NCBI GenBank assembly: GCA_028753945.1
Contig: JAPNXP010000002.1
Span: forward strand, 682,001 to 746,000
Direction of reading: 5' to 3'
Length of the DNA: 64,000 nt
Source of the DNA: Hexactinellida sp. DTS-2022
Taxonomy: Eukaryota; Porifera; Hexactinellida
Shown here: positions 34,464 to 44,083 of the stretch, one piece after another
How positions within the stretch are numbered: position 1 is the stretch's first letter
Layout: each line of letters begins with the position of its first letter
The notes under the pieces: model-generated
The model's database searches: none
Told to the model about the DNA's origin: nothing
What the model saw: only the letters and a program-made list of their open reading frames with translations
Position numbers and translations under genes: made by a program

Positions 34464-37400
34464 TCAAAAGTATAAATTCTTCTCTAAATGACTAGTATCT
34501 TCGGTGCATTGTTTGTGTTCAGAAATTAGACCAACCCTCCTCCTAACTTCAGTCATCATCTGCACAAACTCTAAATTGCTACAGTACTGCATAACACTGC
34601 ACAAAGATTGTATGTAGTAGGTGCCCTCTGATTCTGATCTATAGGAGACATATTGATCTAAAGTGGAATCACCAATAAATGTATCAACTGTCTCATCTAT
34701 TTTGGCTGGAAATTTGTAGGAAGTGATCTCTCTACCACAAGCTGTACCAAATTCATTTAGAACTTCATTATTATCAGACTTCCTTTCTGATCCTCTACAG
34801 GCCTGGAAAATAAAGACTCTAGGTTTGGATTCTAGTCCCTTACAATAACGAGGTGAAAATTGATTCACGATTTTGAATTTTGGCAGTGTCTTATTGTCGG
34901 AGAATATAACTTCTTCCTTTTCATTTCCATGTGACATAATCACACAGAAGAAAGAATCGTACATAGAATGGTCTACTGACTGAATAGATTTAATAGCTCT
35001 CACAAACTCTAAACGTGTCACATTTTCATATACTTTAGAATCGTATTGTAGGACTTTAAAAAGAGAAATTAAAGAAACTAAATCATGGTTAGATCCTATC
35101 CTATTCGGATACATTTCTCCATCTTCAAATTTCTCGATATTGACTATAAACGCTATCCCATGTCTATTTCTATTCATTCTATACATTATAGGGTTATTAT
35201 ACGTTCGTATCGAGACTTCAGGATCACAATGACTAGTTTGCTTTTCCTCTTTACATTTATTACAAATGAATTTCACTAGTTTTTGAGTTTCAGCATTAGA
35301 TTCCAGAGTTACATATAATTTAGCCGCCCAAAGAGGTCCTTTGTGAAAGAGATCCCAAAAAAGCTCATTTGATTTTTCTTCAATGCGATTACCCAAGTAG
35401 ATAATCGATGCAAATCTTTGGATAGTGATGAGTCCATTTGAGTAAAGAGGATAGGATAATTTCCACCAATTCAAATATTTCTTAAAATGATCCTGATTCT
35501 TTAAAATGATATACTCTAATGTATTAATATCGTAGGTATGATGTTTAAGTTTAAAATATAAATCGGTCGACTTTATATAATTAGAAGCTTTCATCAATTG
35601 ATTATTACAACAAAATCCGTTCCCGACTGTTGAATTGGAAGGGTTACTATGTGGCTTGGCTACTTTTAACTCGGATAAGATTTCGGCAACATTGATAGAG
35701 AAAACAATATCCAAACTGCATGTTGGCCTTTCGCCTTTTTCTAACAGAGACAGAGTATCACATGTGTCGCATACAAACATCAATTTGGCTAGATTACCAC
35801 AAGGAATTAGTAAAGTCTGAATTTCAACAATTGAAAGCTGTAAGAATTTCAAATAGTTAATAATTTCTGAATTACAATCATCTTCTTCAAAAGTTTGGCT
35901 TTCATAATATGTAAGGAAGGTAACTATGATGTTAGTGCGATCTTTCGAGAATTCGAATGTAATTAACAAATGTTTACTCAGGTAGAAGATAGCGCAATCG
36001 AATCCTAGATGTGATGGTGGTAGATTCTTGTCTTTATTTTCCTTCAAGCATTTTGAAATAAGAGTAAAGTATAGGGAAGCAGGAAGAAAGCCATCGGGAA
36101 AGAATATTAAAAAAGTTGAATTAACCTCCAACTTTTTGAATATTTCGTCCGGGAGCCTTTGCTTGAGATCGTCCAGAGATCCAATGGTTAAATAGGGAAC
36201 ATAGAAATATTTAGAGTTCTCCCCTAATTCTTCATTTCGTATTAGAATGCCATAACTGAGAAGTAGGCTGATAAAATTTTCTTTAAAATGAGTCAATTTT
36301 TTATTTGCCAGAATATTTTCAAACAAACTATAAGAGAGTTGACCCTTTTCATTCAATTCTGTGACATCCGGGATTGTGTACGGAAGTTTTCGTTTCTCAT
36401 TCTTGTCAAATTGTGGAAAATGAACACAGTGTATGAGGTCTAGCAACTTTTGAACATCAATAATAATCTTGTCTTGTTTGTAGAATAAAAATCCGATATC
36501 ATTGAAAAAATGCAAGAAGTCATCTAATTCATCTGAACATTTATAATTGTTTGCCAGCAACTGAACATATGATTTATCAATAATCGGTTGATCAACCCGC
36601 AATATATCGTTTGCTAAATTTAACCATTTGATTGGGATAGGTTCTTTAAAAGCTACTTTATCTGACAACTGTTTGATTGTAGATTTTAATTTCGATATAT
36701 TTTGAAAATAAGGAGAATCTGATTTACAACTCAGTATAAACATTTCATTCTCATGAACGAGACTGAATGAATTGTTCTTTAGATTCATGTGGTCTCTAAT
36801 TGTATCGAGAATTTTTTTAGCTTTTTTTTCTACATCCTCCTTCACTTCATCGGCTTTACTGAATACAAATATTATTTTGGTAGTGGTATAATGCCCACTC
36901 GTTTGGCCTGTTTTGCTAACCGAGTATATGGCATTAAGCCAAAATTCATAAACTTGTAAATACGTCTCGGGAACCCCCGTTTTCGATCTCTTCTCATTTC
37001 TATCGTCTCTATGACGTTCTTCTATCTTACTATTCAAGTCTTCAATAGTTAAATCAACCAGAAGCAGATATACAGACCTAGGCGATAAGAAGAGTGAGTG
37101 GAAACAGTATAGATAGTTCTGCCCTGCAAAATCCCAGACAGTGAAAAAGTCTGATTTAGACCCGAGGGATTGAATTCTGTTCAGTGTTGACTCGATTATT
37201 TCATGTTGTGTTGAATCGAATTTTTCAACAGGCTCTGGTGGCGTTGTATTCGAAATTGCAATTTCTTTCAAACCTGGAACTTCACTATTTGGAGTAGGCT
37301 CTGTTTGAGGAGGGGAAGTTGCACTAGATTGTGTTTGTGGTTTCACTTTACTCGTTGGTTCATTCTTTGGGGTATTTGCTAACTCTGGAGGCCGAGACAT

Positions 37401-39104
37401 CCATTTTGCTACAACTTTCATTGCCAAATCTTGATGTGTTTCTTTTATGTTATTCATATATGTACTCAGATCTTCATTTTTAGACCACTCATTCGACATT
37501 TTTTGAACTTCTACAGTATATTTATCCACAAACTCTGTAGTCTTTTCCTCTTCCTGAAATGTCTGTCCAATCAGGACCCGTAACAGTGAGGTCTTCCCAG
37601 TATTCTCTGGACCCACAATCATTAACCGATAAAACTTGAAGGGTTCTGTACCCTCCAGGCATGCCTTTTCGTAGCTTTTTCTGAATTCATTGCTTTCCTT
37701 GTTCAATAGTTGTGCAAGATGACCATGATAGTTGATATAGAAATTCTTCCTAAATCCATCTACAATTTGAATCCATGAAGATTGTGTGGAATGGACTATA
37801 GCACTACGTAGTATAGAGTGTAACTCAGCGAAATAGTTAGCTTGAATTTCCTTAGAGAAATTATAAATCAGAGAATTCTCAGATAAACTAGGTTCAATTG
37901 AGTGGACAACAAACTTATGTTCAGATTCTCGCACTCTCACACCTGAAAATCCCTTGACTGAATGACTGGAAAATATTACTTTGGGAATGTTATGAAATAT
38001 TGTCGATATATTATTAATGAATGTTTCCACATTCATCTCAGTTCTATAATCATACGATATGTCTTGAGCTGTGCTACCATTACTTATGAGTAGAATGAAT
38101 ACATACCTGTATTGTTTAACAGTGTATTTATTCATTGAAAGTTTTAGTGAATAGTTGTATATATCCGTTATCATTACATCCTCACCTACAGTGTAGGAAA
38201 GAGACGCAAAAAGTTGCTTTATTTTTCCAATTAATTCTCCCATATTTTCCCAACTATCTTTTCGAAATTTGTCTCTAGCGAATAGCATTTTGTCTCTAAC
38301 GACAACAAAAAGTCCAGGGAGAATAGCAGCATTGTCCTTCGATTTGATTGAAGTGCTATCGACTTTAACTAAGACTGGGTATCTCAATGTATTCTTAGAA
38401 TAAAATGTTGTTTCACTGTTATATCCATTCTTTATGTTTGTAGGGAAGTTGTTGAAATAATGATCCCTTGTTTCAGTGAAGAACTCATTTAGCAACATAG
38501 ATTCATTTGGAGAATGGTTGAGGATTTCATAAAGAGAATAAACGAATTGGTGACGGTGTTCTCCTCTTGGCCAATATAATCTAGAATTCGACGCGTGACA
38601 GAAGAATGTATCGGTGTTAATTCCTTCAGGAGGCGTAGGGTTGTCAGGGGAAATCCAGGTATACAGTACAATAGCTGGCACTGCATACTTCAATAAGCGT
38701 AATTTGTTATTAATCTGTTTATTGATATCTTCATGTGATATTACATCATTTGAGTTTTTCCCCTTTAGGAGATAAGATAGGTTGTCTTTTGAATATTCCA
38801 CCGGTGCTCTCTCTCCAATGATGAATGTTATGAGATTGCTATAACGTTGTTTGCTGACCGAGTTAATAGAATCGCCAAACTCTTTTGAAAATAGAGACTT
38901 GGGATCTTCAGTGTCAAATGTGCGAATGAATTTACAAACATAACTAAAATCCGAGAGATATATTCCAATTTGCTTACAAATCTTATTTGCCTCATTTAGA
39001 GTCTCTTTAGAAGAACTGAATAGTACGAATATAGCCAAACCTTGTGAATCCTTTTTTTGATCATAAACATTCATAAATTTAGCATGTTCTATTCGATTTG
39101 GCAA
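34464..39104 (-). CDS. ROC-COR-CARD-caspase with two N-terminal pseudocaspase folds
   Basis: Unbroken 1546-codon frame. Residues below count from a TTG at 39104; the first in-frame ATG is residue 11, and a good acceptor (TTTCTTTAACAG) at about 39118 suggests a 5' exon that I did not find. Domains: degenerate caspase fold 1 (about 21-220: GLAIFVLF; LITFIIGERA at the SHG site; AVPAIVLYTW at the Cys site; p10-like DTFFCHASNSRLYWPRG). Degenerate fold 2 (about 263-455: YVFILLISNG, KVIFSSHSVKG). ROC GTPase (490-800: P-loop GPENTGKT 498-505, DFAGQ 658-662, FSKADE for NKxD), with a Pro/Thr-rich insert at 570-625. COR (about 820-1110). CARD-like helices (about 1170-1282). Caspase (1310-1546) with His in MSHG (1392), Cys in FQACRG (1436) and p10 DTFIGDSTLDQYVSYR. 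No LRRs or kinase. ROCO proteins dimerise through COR and switch with GTP, so GTP-gated caspase activation is the inferred role. Confidence 0.85.
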   Translation of the reverse strand: MPNRIEHAKFMNVYDQKKDSQGLAIFVLFSSSKETLNEANKICKQIGIYLSDFSYVCKFIRTFDTEDPKSLFSKEFGDSINSVSKQRYSNLITFIIGERAPVEYSKDNLSYLLKGKNSNDVISHEDINKQINNKLRLLKYAVPAIVLYTWISPDNPTPPEGINTDTFFCHASNSRLYWPRGEHRHQFVYSLYEILNHSPNESMLLNEFFTETRDHYFNNFPTNIKNGYNSETTFYSKNTLRYPVLVKVDSTSIKSKDNAAILPGLFVVVRDKMLFARDKFRKDSWENMGELIGKIKQLFASLSYTVGEDVMITDIYNYSLKLSMNKYTVKQYRYVFILLISNGSTAQDISYDYRTEMNVETFINNISTIFHNIPKVIFSSHSVKGFSGVRVRESEHKFVVHSIEPSLSENSLIYNFSKEIQANYFAELHSILRSAIVHSTQSSWIQIVDGFRKNFYINYHGHLAQLLNKESNEFRKSYEKACLEGTEPFKFYRLMIVGPENTGKTSLLRVLIGQTFQEEEKTTEFVDKYTVEVQKMSNEWSKNEDLSTYMNNIKETHQDLAMKVVAKWMSRPPELANTPKNEPTSKVKPQTQSSATSPPQTEPTPNSEVPGLKEIAISNTTPPEPVEKFDSTQHEIIESTLNRIQSLGSKSDFFTVWDFAGQNYLYCFHSLFLSPRSVYLLLVDLTIEDLNSKIEERHRDDRNEKRSKTGVPETYLQVYEFWLNAIYSVSKTGQTSGHYTTTKIIFVFSKADEVKEDVEKKAKKILDTIRDHMNLKNNSFSLVHENEMFILSCKSDSPYFQNISKLKSTIKQLSDKVAFKEPIPIKWLNLANDILRVDQPIIDKSYVQLLANNYKCSDELDDFLHFFNDIGFLFYKQDKIIIDVQKLLDLIHCVHFPQFDKNEKRKLPYTIPDVTELNEKGQLSYSLFENILANKKLTHFKENFISLLLSYGILIRNEELGENSKYFYVPYLTIGSLDDLKQRLPDEIFKKLEVNSTFLIFFPDGFLPASLYFTLISKCLKENKDKNLPPSHLGFDCAIFYLSKHLLITFEFSKDRTNIIVTFLTYYESQTFEEDDCNSEIINYLKFLQLSIVEIQTLLIPCGNLAKLMFVCDTCDTLSLLEKGERPTCSLDIVFSINVAEILSELKVAKPHSNPSNSTVGNGFCCNNQLMKASNYIKSTDLYFKLKHHTYDINTLEYIILKNQDHFKKYLNWWKLSYPLYSNGLITIQRFASIIYLGNRIEEKSNELFWDLFHKGPLWAAKLYVTLESNAETQKLVKFICNKCKEEKQTSHCDPEVSIRTYNNPIMYRMNRNRHGIAFIVNIEKFEDGEMYPNRIGSNHDLVSLISLFKVLQYDSKVYENVTRLEFVRAIKSIQSVDHSMYDSFFCVIMSHGNEKEEVIFSDNKTLPKFKIVNQFSPRYCKGLESKPRVFIFQACRGSERKSDNNEVLNEFGTACGREITSYKFPAKIDETVDTFIGDSTLDQYVSYRSESEGTYYIQSLCSVMQYCSNLEFVQMMTEVRRRVGLISEHKQCTEDTSHLEKNLYF

Positions 39105-39143
39105 AATCTCTTCTTCCCTGTTAAAGAAACAATGCTTATTACA

Positions 39144-40510
39144 TTATTTGAGATAAAATTAATGAGGTATACACCAGAGTGGACCATGGGTTGATGGGTC
39201 ATGGGTCACCTAAATCTATGGGTCAGATGGGTAATGGATGACCCATTTGGAAATATATTGGATTCTCCTGTTAAAATACGAATCACCCATCATCATCATA
39301 ATATTGATGTGCATAGAAATACTAAACTTATTGACATAGCAACAAGTAGCTTTGTTTATTTTGTTACTCTGTACTCTGTTTATCTATTATTCTGTTACTG
39401 TGACAGTTTATTTAGATATTTGAATTGTGTGATCGGTCAATGGGTCACCAATGTTGATTTATGGTCCACTCTGGTATACACCTGAAAGTGTTTATAACTT
39501 TTTTATGAATAATCTTAATGTAACCCAAATAAACATTCTCATATTTTATATAAATCAGCGGTATGGCCGCTAAAGCCGTGTATGCTGTTTGCTGTCAACA
39601 ACTCATTTTTTTGCATAGCAATTAACCTGTTGAGTTCCTTCAATTGTGACAGAAACATATATTTACATTAACAGTCGAATCTCGGTTAACCGAACAGTTC
39701 GGTTAATATAAAGTGGCCTGAAGTGGTTCGGTTTAGGTTTTGAATTTATTGCAGACATAATGAATTGCATAGCTTGGGCCTTATTCACTACCATACTCAA
39801 GTTTGCGTTAACTAAATTCAAGTAAACTTTAGCAAATTTAAGAAAACATGTTTTGCTTTATTGTATTTCTTAAATATTACAAACTTGGCTGAAGTGTTAA
39901 CATTTACTAAACTTTCGGGTAAAATTAAGAATTTGCTTAATACTTAAGAAAATTGCAGCTATGCTGACAGCATTTTCTTTTGGAGGCACTATAGTTTATG
40001 GCTGAGTGATTTTGCCTCCATGAGTAAATGCTGTCCGCACAGCAGTAATTTTAGATTTTTCGTTATTTCATAATCACTATAAAGGTGATAAACAATTTCT
40101 AAAGGTGTTTCGGAAGGTAGCGATCATTTGTAGTGCTGGAAGTTCCTTCTACCCCAATTCATTTAACAGTTAAATTTGAATCCCAAGTGCAAATTAGACA
40201 GTCACTCTGCACCTACCTGTCTATTTTCATCCTTTCAGCTTTAGGATTGATTCTACTGAGAAAAAATAAGTTATAATAATAATATAATAAAGGCAGTGCA
40301 GTGATTTCAATACTGGCCCACTACGTAGTAGTCGGCGCAGTTAAAAGCGTAACTTTCAACTATAATAGGGTGTTTAGACACCTTTTAGTATTGTTTAATA
40401 TAGACTGTTGTTTGTATAAACTTACATTTTCTGGTTTGAAACCTGTTTACACGAATTTCAGATAAGGTGAACAAATACCAGAGTATAAACTCTATAATAT
40501 TAACTCCTGC
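39144..40510. other. Spacer upstream of the ROC-caspase gene, with hAT-like MITE
   Basis: Holds the hAT-like element 39175-39473, a lone TA/CAGT left end at about 39671 (CAGTCGAATCTCGGTTAACC) and AT-rich sequence. At 40392-40500 lies a block (GACTGTTGTTTGTATAAAC, ACGAATTTCAGATAAGG) shared with the 3' flanks of caspases A and C. No gene is seen. Confidence 0.55.
39175..39473. repeat. hAT-like MITE with perfect 8-bp target duplication
   Basis: Ends CAGAGTGGACCATGGGTT and TTATGGTCCACTCTG, flanked by GTATACAC on both sides (39167-39174, 39474-39481). Contains repeated ATGGGTCA/TGACCCAT motifs. It sits just beyond the presumed 3' acceptor of the ROC-caspase 5' intron. Confidence 0.85.
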
Positions 40511-41306
40511 TTACCTGGTCAAACAGAGACTCTTTATTAAAGTATTTTCCGCAATGCAAGTCTCTCTTATCCTTCCCTTCCTTAGTCCTCTGTTGATAAC
40601 TGGTCTCATGTGCACTATATCGTGTCCATTGTATTTCAGTAGAATCTCGCACAGAACTTCTATGAATTTGGAACCTGATTTTGTGTCTCTCATAGAAACG
40701 TGTCCAGGAACAATGGAAAGTAGAGTAAGAAAATCTGACTCTCCTATGGTTGTATACCGATGTGGCCCGTCGGTCTCGTTGTCGGTGAAATCAGCCTCAC
40801 CTCTGCACTCACCTTTGAGGATGAACAGCTTTGGCTTACGTTTCAACAAAGGACAATTATCGTAACTGAAATATGCTCTCATCATTTTTGACGATAATGC
40901 GAATTCTTCTCTATTTGGGTCATTTAAATCGCATTCTGCTCCGTACAATCCTTTTTTCCCGCCATGTGAGCTAAGAATATATAATAAAAACATAAATACT
41001 CGCATTATATTGTCTACGAACTAGATCAACTGGTAATTACCTGAAGGCAATGGCTATCATAGAATGCTCTTCCAGTGCAATCGACTTAGAGGTCATATCC
41101 AGCATATTTTCTATTTGTTGCTTTGTCTGGTCTTTGTACACAGCTGTAATAAATCCCAGAGAGTCAAACAGCTTTTTGAGATTTGCTATTTCCTGGTCTG
41201 CTCCTTCCCTCCGGAATTCTGGATAATTCTCGAACTCATTTACTATAATAATCCCGTAACCACGGGGTAGTTGAGAAATGTCGTATTTGAGCTGAATATC
41301 TGCCAT
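40511..41306 (-). CDS. Small caspase B (no prodomain, residue inserted before Cys)
   Basis: Two minus-strand exons, 41306-41041 and 40970-40511, join in phase to 241 aa starting MADIQLKYDISQLPRGYGII. Catalytic His is in SSHGGKKGLYG. The Cys motif reads ILKGECRGEAD: aligned to caspase D (FLNGCRGD) it has one extra Glu directly before the Cys. The p10 part (KFIEVLCEILLKYNGHDI, then RKGRIRETCIAENTL) is about 10 residues shorter than in D. Its 70-bp intron is nearly identical to that of caspase D, so the two split recently. Cleavage activity is possible but the insert could disturb the active site. Confidence 0.85.
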
Positions 41307-42435
41307 CTTAGGTCTGGAGTTGTTATTTAGAGCTGAAGCGTGTTGTATTGAATAGGAATTTATATGACTTTACATAATTTTCACAAGTTGAACAATGAAT
41401 TATATTTAACAATTTTATTCAAACTTAAGTATAGGTAAACAAGGAAATTCACTCTCCATTAATGGCATTAACTAAATTCAATATGAAAATTCGTATGTGT
41501 TGCATGAAAAAAATCCCCCCCCAATGGATATTCGATTCTTAATTTTCACAAATTATTTTGCTATACTGGCTATATACAGTCAACTCCCGTTATATCGAAG
41601 TCCAAGGGACCTGTATACTCCTTCGATATAACCGTGTATTCGTTATAAGCGGATGAAAATAAATGCATTTAGTACTCTGAGGGAAATATCACATTTCGTT
41701 ATATCCTGCTTCGATATAACGGGAGTTGACTGTTGTTATAACTTCTCAGTTATCACATGCACACTATTCTAGTTCTCATTTGGAGGTTCGTACTTCGTAG
41801 CCCGATTTGAGTTTAGTTAATTTATGTTATATGGTTTTATATTAGTAGTTTTTATTATATGAAATAGAAAAAGAAACAATTAAAAAAGCTGAATATCTAG
41901 AGATTAATTTCTACATCAAGAATATAAAAGTTTTATTTGAGTATTCCGTAAAATTAAGTGACTCGTATACCATCATATTTGTACCAGATTCCATCTAATT
42001 TAACGAGTAAGTATAAACGGTCTTACTGAGAGTGTGTATCTGCTAACTTATAACGCAGAGTTTTATAATGCTGAGGAATTAATATGGACTCGTTTATTCT
42101 GTTTGCTGTTAGGTTATGGTTCGGGATGTCACTATATTGTATTGTGTAGACTGTTGTTAGTGCAAACACACTGTCCCAGTTTCAACCTATTAATACGAAT
42201 TTCAGATAAGGCGAACAAATACCAGAATTTATGACACACTTTCTGGCCACAATATCACCACATCATGTAATGCTCTAACAAAAGTAAATATTATTTATAG
42301 GTGTACTATGTATTATATGAAAGTTAATGGGCAGTTATCTTCAGCTTTTCTCCACTTGCTTTACGAAACTCTATAAATAGATACACATAACTACTAGGGT
42401 TGTTAGTACACATTAATTAGAGAATTATTATTAAG
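41307..42435. other. Spacer between caspases B and C
   Basis: Contains MITE 41577-41732 with long matching ends (CAGTCAACTCCCGTTATATC and GATATAACGGGAGTTGACTG), a block at 42142-42230 shared with the 3' flanks of A and B, and a block at 42239-42300 shared with the 5' flank of A. No gene is seen. Confidence 0.6.
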
Positions 42436-43537
42436 TTACCTTGGCAAAGAGAGACTCTTTGTAAGGTTATTCTCCGCAACACAAGTTTGTGTTAACTTCA
42501 CTGCAAGCCCATCAATCTCTCCTATTCTTGAAGACCTCTTCATTAGCGACGAGTTAACGACTGGTATCAGCACCGATATGTTATGCCCATGGTATGTCAG
42601 TAGAGTCTCACAGAGCACGTCTATGAATAGCCCACCTTTCTTTTCATCCATGAAACTGGCATACCCCTGTGCACAGGAATATACTGTTAGGAAGTCGGTA
42701 TCATCCGCTATGCCTTTAACGTCTCCGTCAGCTTTTGAGAAAACTTCTTCTACCTTGTTGCCTCTATTTCCGTTAAGGAATAACAACTTTGGTTTGTCCT
42801 TCAGAAGGGGACAGTAATGCGAGTTAAATATGCCTCTTATCTCTTTTGCTTCTATTGCGCATGCCTTTTCACCTCCAGGACCTTCTGTATTCTCCGCTAT
42901 GTCTGTTCCAAAAATACCATCTTCCCCTCCGTGTGAGCTAAATGGAATTTTGAATATTTACAGTAGACTCTCATTAAATGGAATATTGAATAATTACAGT
43001 AGATTCTCGTTGATATGAACTGTGAAATGTGTTGGTATTATAAACCGGAGTTACTTCACGCATTTGTATAGGCTAGGGATTTTTTAAAGCAAGTTTAAAA
43101 AATTTATATTTTTAACCAAGTTTATAATTATAAACCAGTATGTATTTCTATGTAGGATATACTCGATTAGTATGTACACTCGGATAATACGTACTTATTT
43201 CCATTCCCGAGGGGTACGTTATAACCGAGTTCTACTGTATATAAGGAATTATTTAATAATTATTTAATAATTACCTGATAGCAATCGCTATCATTGAGTG
43301 CCCTGCCAAGTCAGGTTGTTTGGACATATTCTCTAACAGAGTTTGTATTTGCTGTTTCCTCAATTCTGTGTACACGACTGGGATAAGTCCCAGCGCCTGG
43401 AAAAGGTGTTTGAGATTATCAACTTCTTTATCGGCTCCAGTTCTCCTATACGCTTCATAATTCTCAAACGTGTTTACAACTATGATCCCGTACCCGCGTG
43501 GCACTTTAGAAACATCGTAAGCGGGGAGAAATGCCAT
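42436..43537 (-). CDS. Small pseudocaspase C (catalytic Cys replaced by Asn)
   Basis: Two minus-strand exons, 43537-43275 and 42937-42436, join in phase to 254 aa starting MAFLPAYDVSKVPRGYGIIV. The His motif is intact (SSHGGEDGIFG). The Cys motif reads LFLNGNRGNKVEE where caspase E has LFLNACRGSNVEE, so the nucleophile is Asn (codon at 42766-42768). The rest, including the p10 part (GLFIDVLCETLLTYHGHNI), is open and well kept. This points to a retained non-protease role, for example binding or blocking a catalytic caspase, as pseudocaspases such as cFLIP do; that role is inference. The intron carries short partial MITEs (42957-43240). Confidence 0.85.
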
Positions 43538-44083
43538 TCTTGTTTTTAGTTAGTGTCTATAGATATATTTTAGCTGTTGTCAAATTACAGTATAACCTCG
43601 TTAGTAGGAACACGGTTAATACGAACACTATTCAGTCCCCTTCAAAGCCTTTTCAATACAAATGATATTGGTTATTACTAATTCCGGATAAGGCGAAAGC
43701 ATTTTGACAGTCCCCTGGTGTTCGTACTAACGAGGTTCTACTGTAATTATATATGATGTTGAATTAAGTTGGCACCTGATATAAGTTACAGTAGATCCTG
43801 TCTATAACTGCCATTTCCCATATTATAATCAACCTGTGTATAACGGTCACATTTACATATAAACGGTTATCAATGAAGTAGTACAATGTGTTATAATTAC
43901 ATAGTATAGTACTAAATAATGTTTGAGTTGGAAGCTTTATAGAATTAATATTATTCAATGCACCTATTAGTATTTGCCGGATAACAAGCTGCAATTCGAC
44001 CACAGATATTATATTCTTGCACGTATAAGCTTTCTGATTAAATACCACGCATTATTGCATAACTACTGCAACTGGCATATGGA
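43538..44083. other. Divergent spacer between caspase C and KRI1, with MITEs
   Basis: Holds a TA/CAGT MITE at 43588-43743 (CAGTATAACCTCGTTAGTAG to GTACTAACGAGGTTCTACTG) and a left end at about 43790 (CAGTAGATCCTGTCTATAAC). The remaining about 250 bp must hold both promoters. Confidence 0.65.

Noticed and set aside
34464-39104. LRRK-type kinase or LRR-bearing ROCO protein
   Set aside because: No leucine-rich repeats and no kinase motifs; the C-terminal domain is a caspase.
39201-39485. 94-codon plus-strand ORF
   Set aside because: Lies entirely in a hAT-like MITE.
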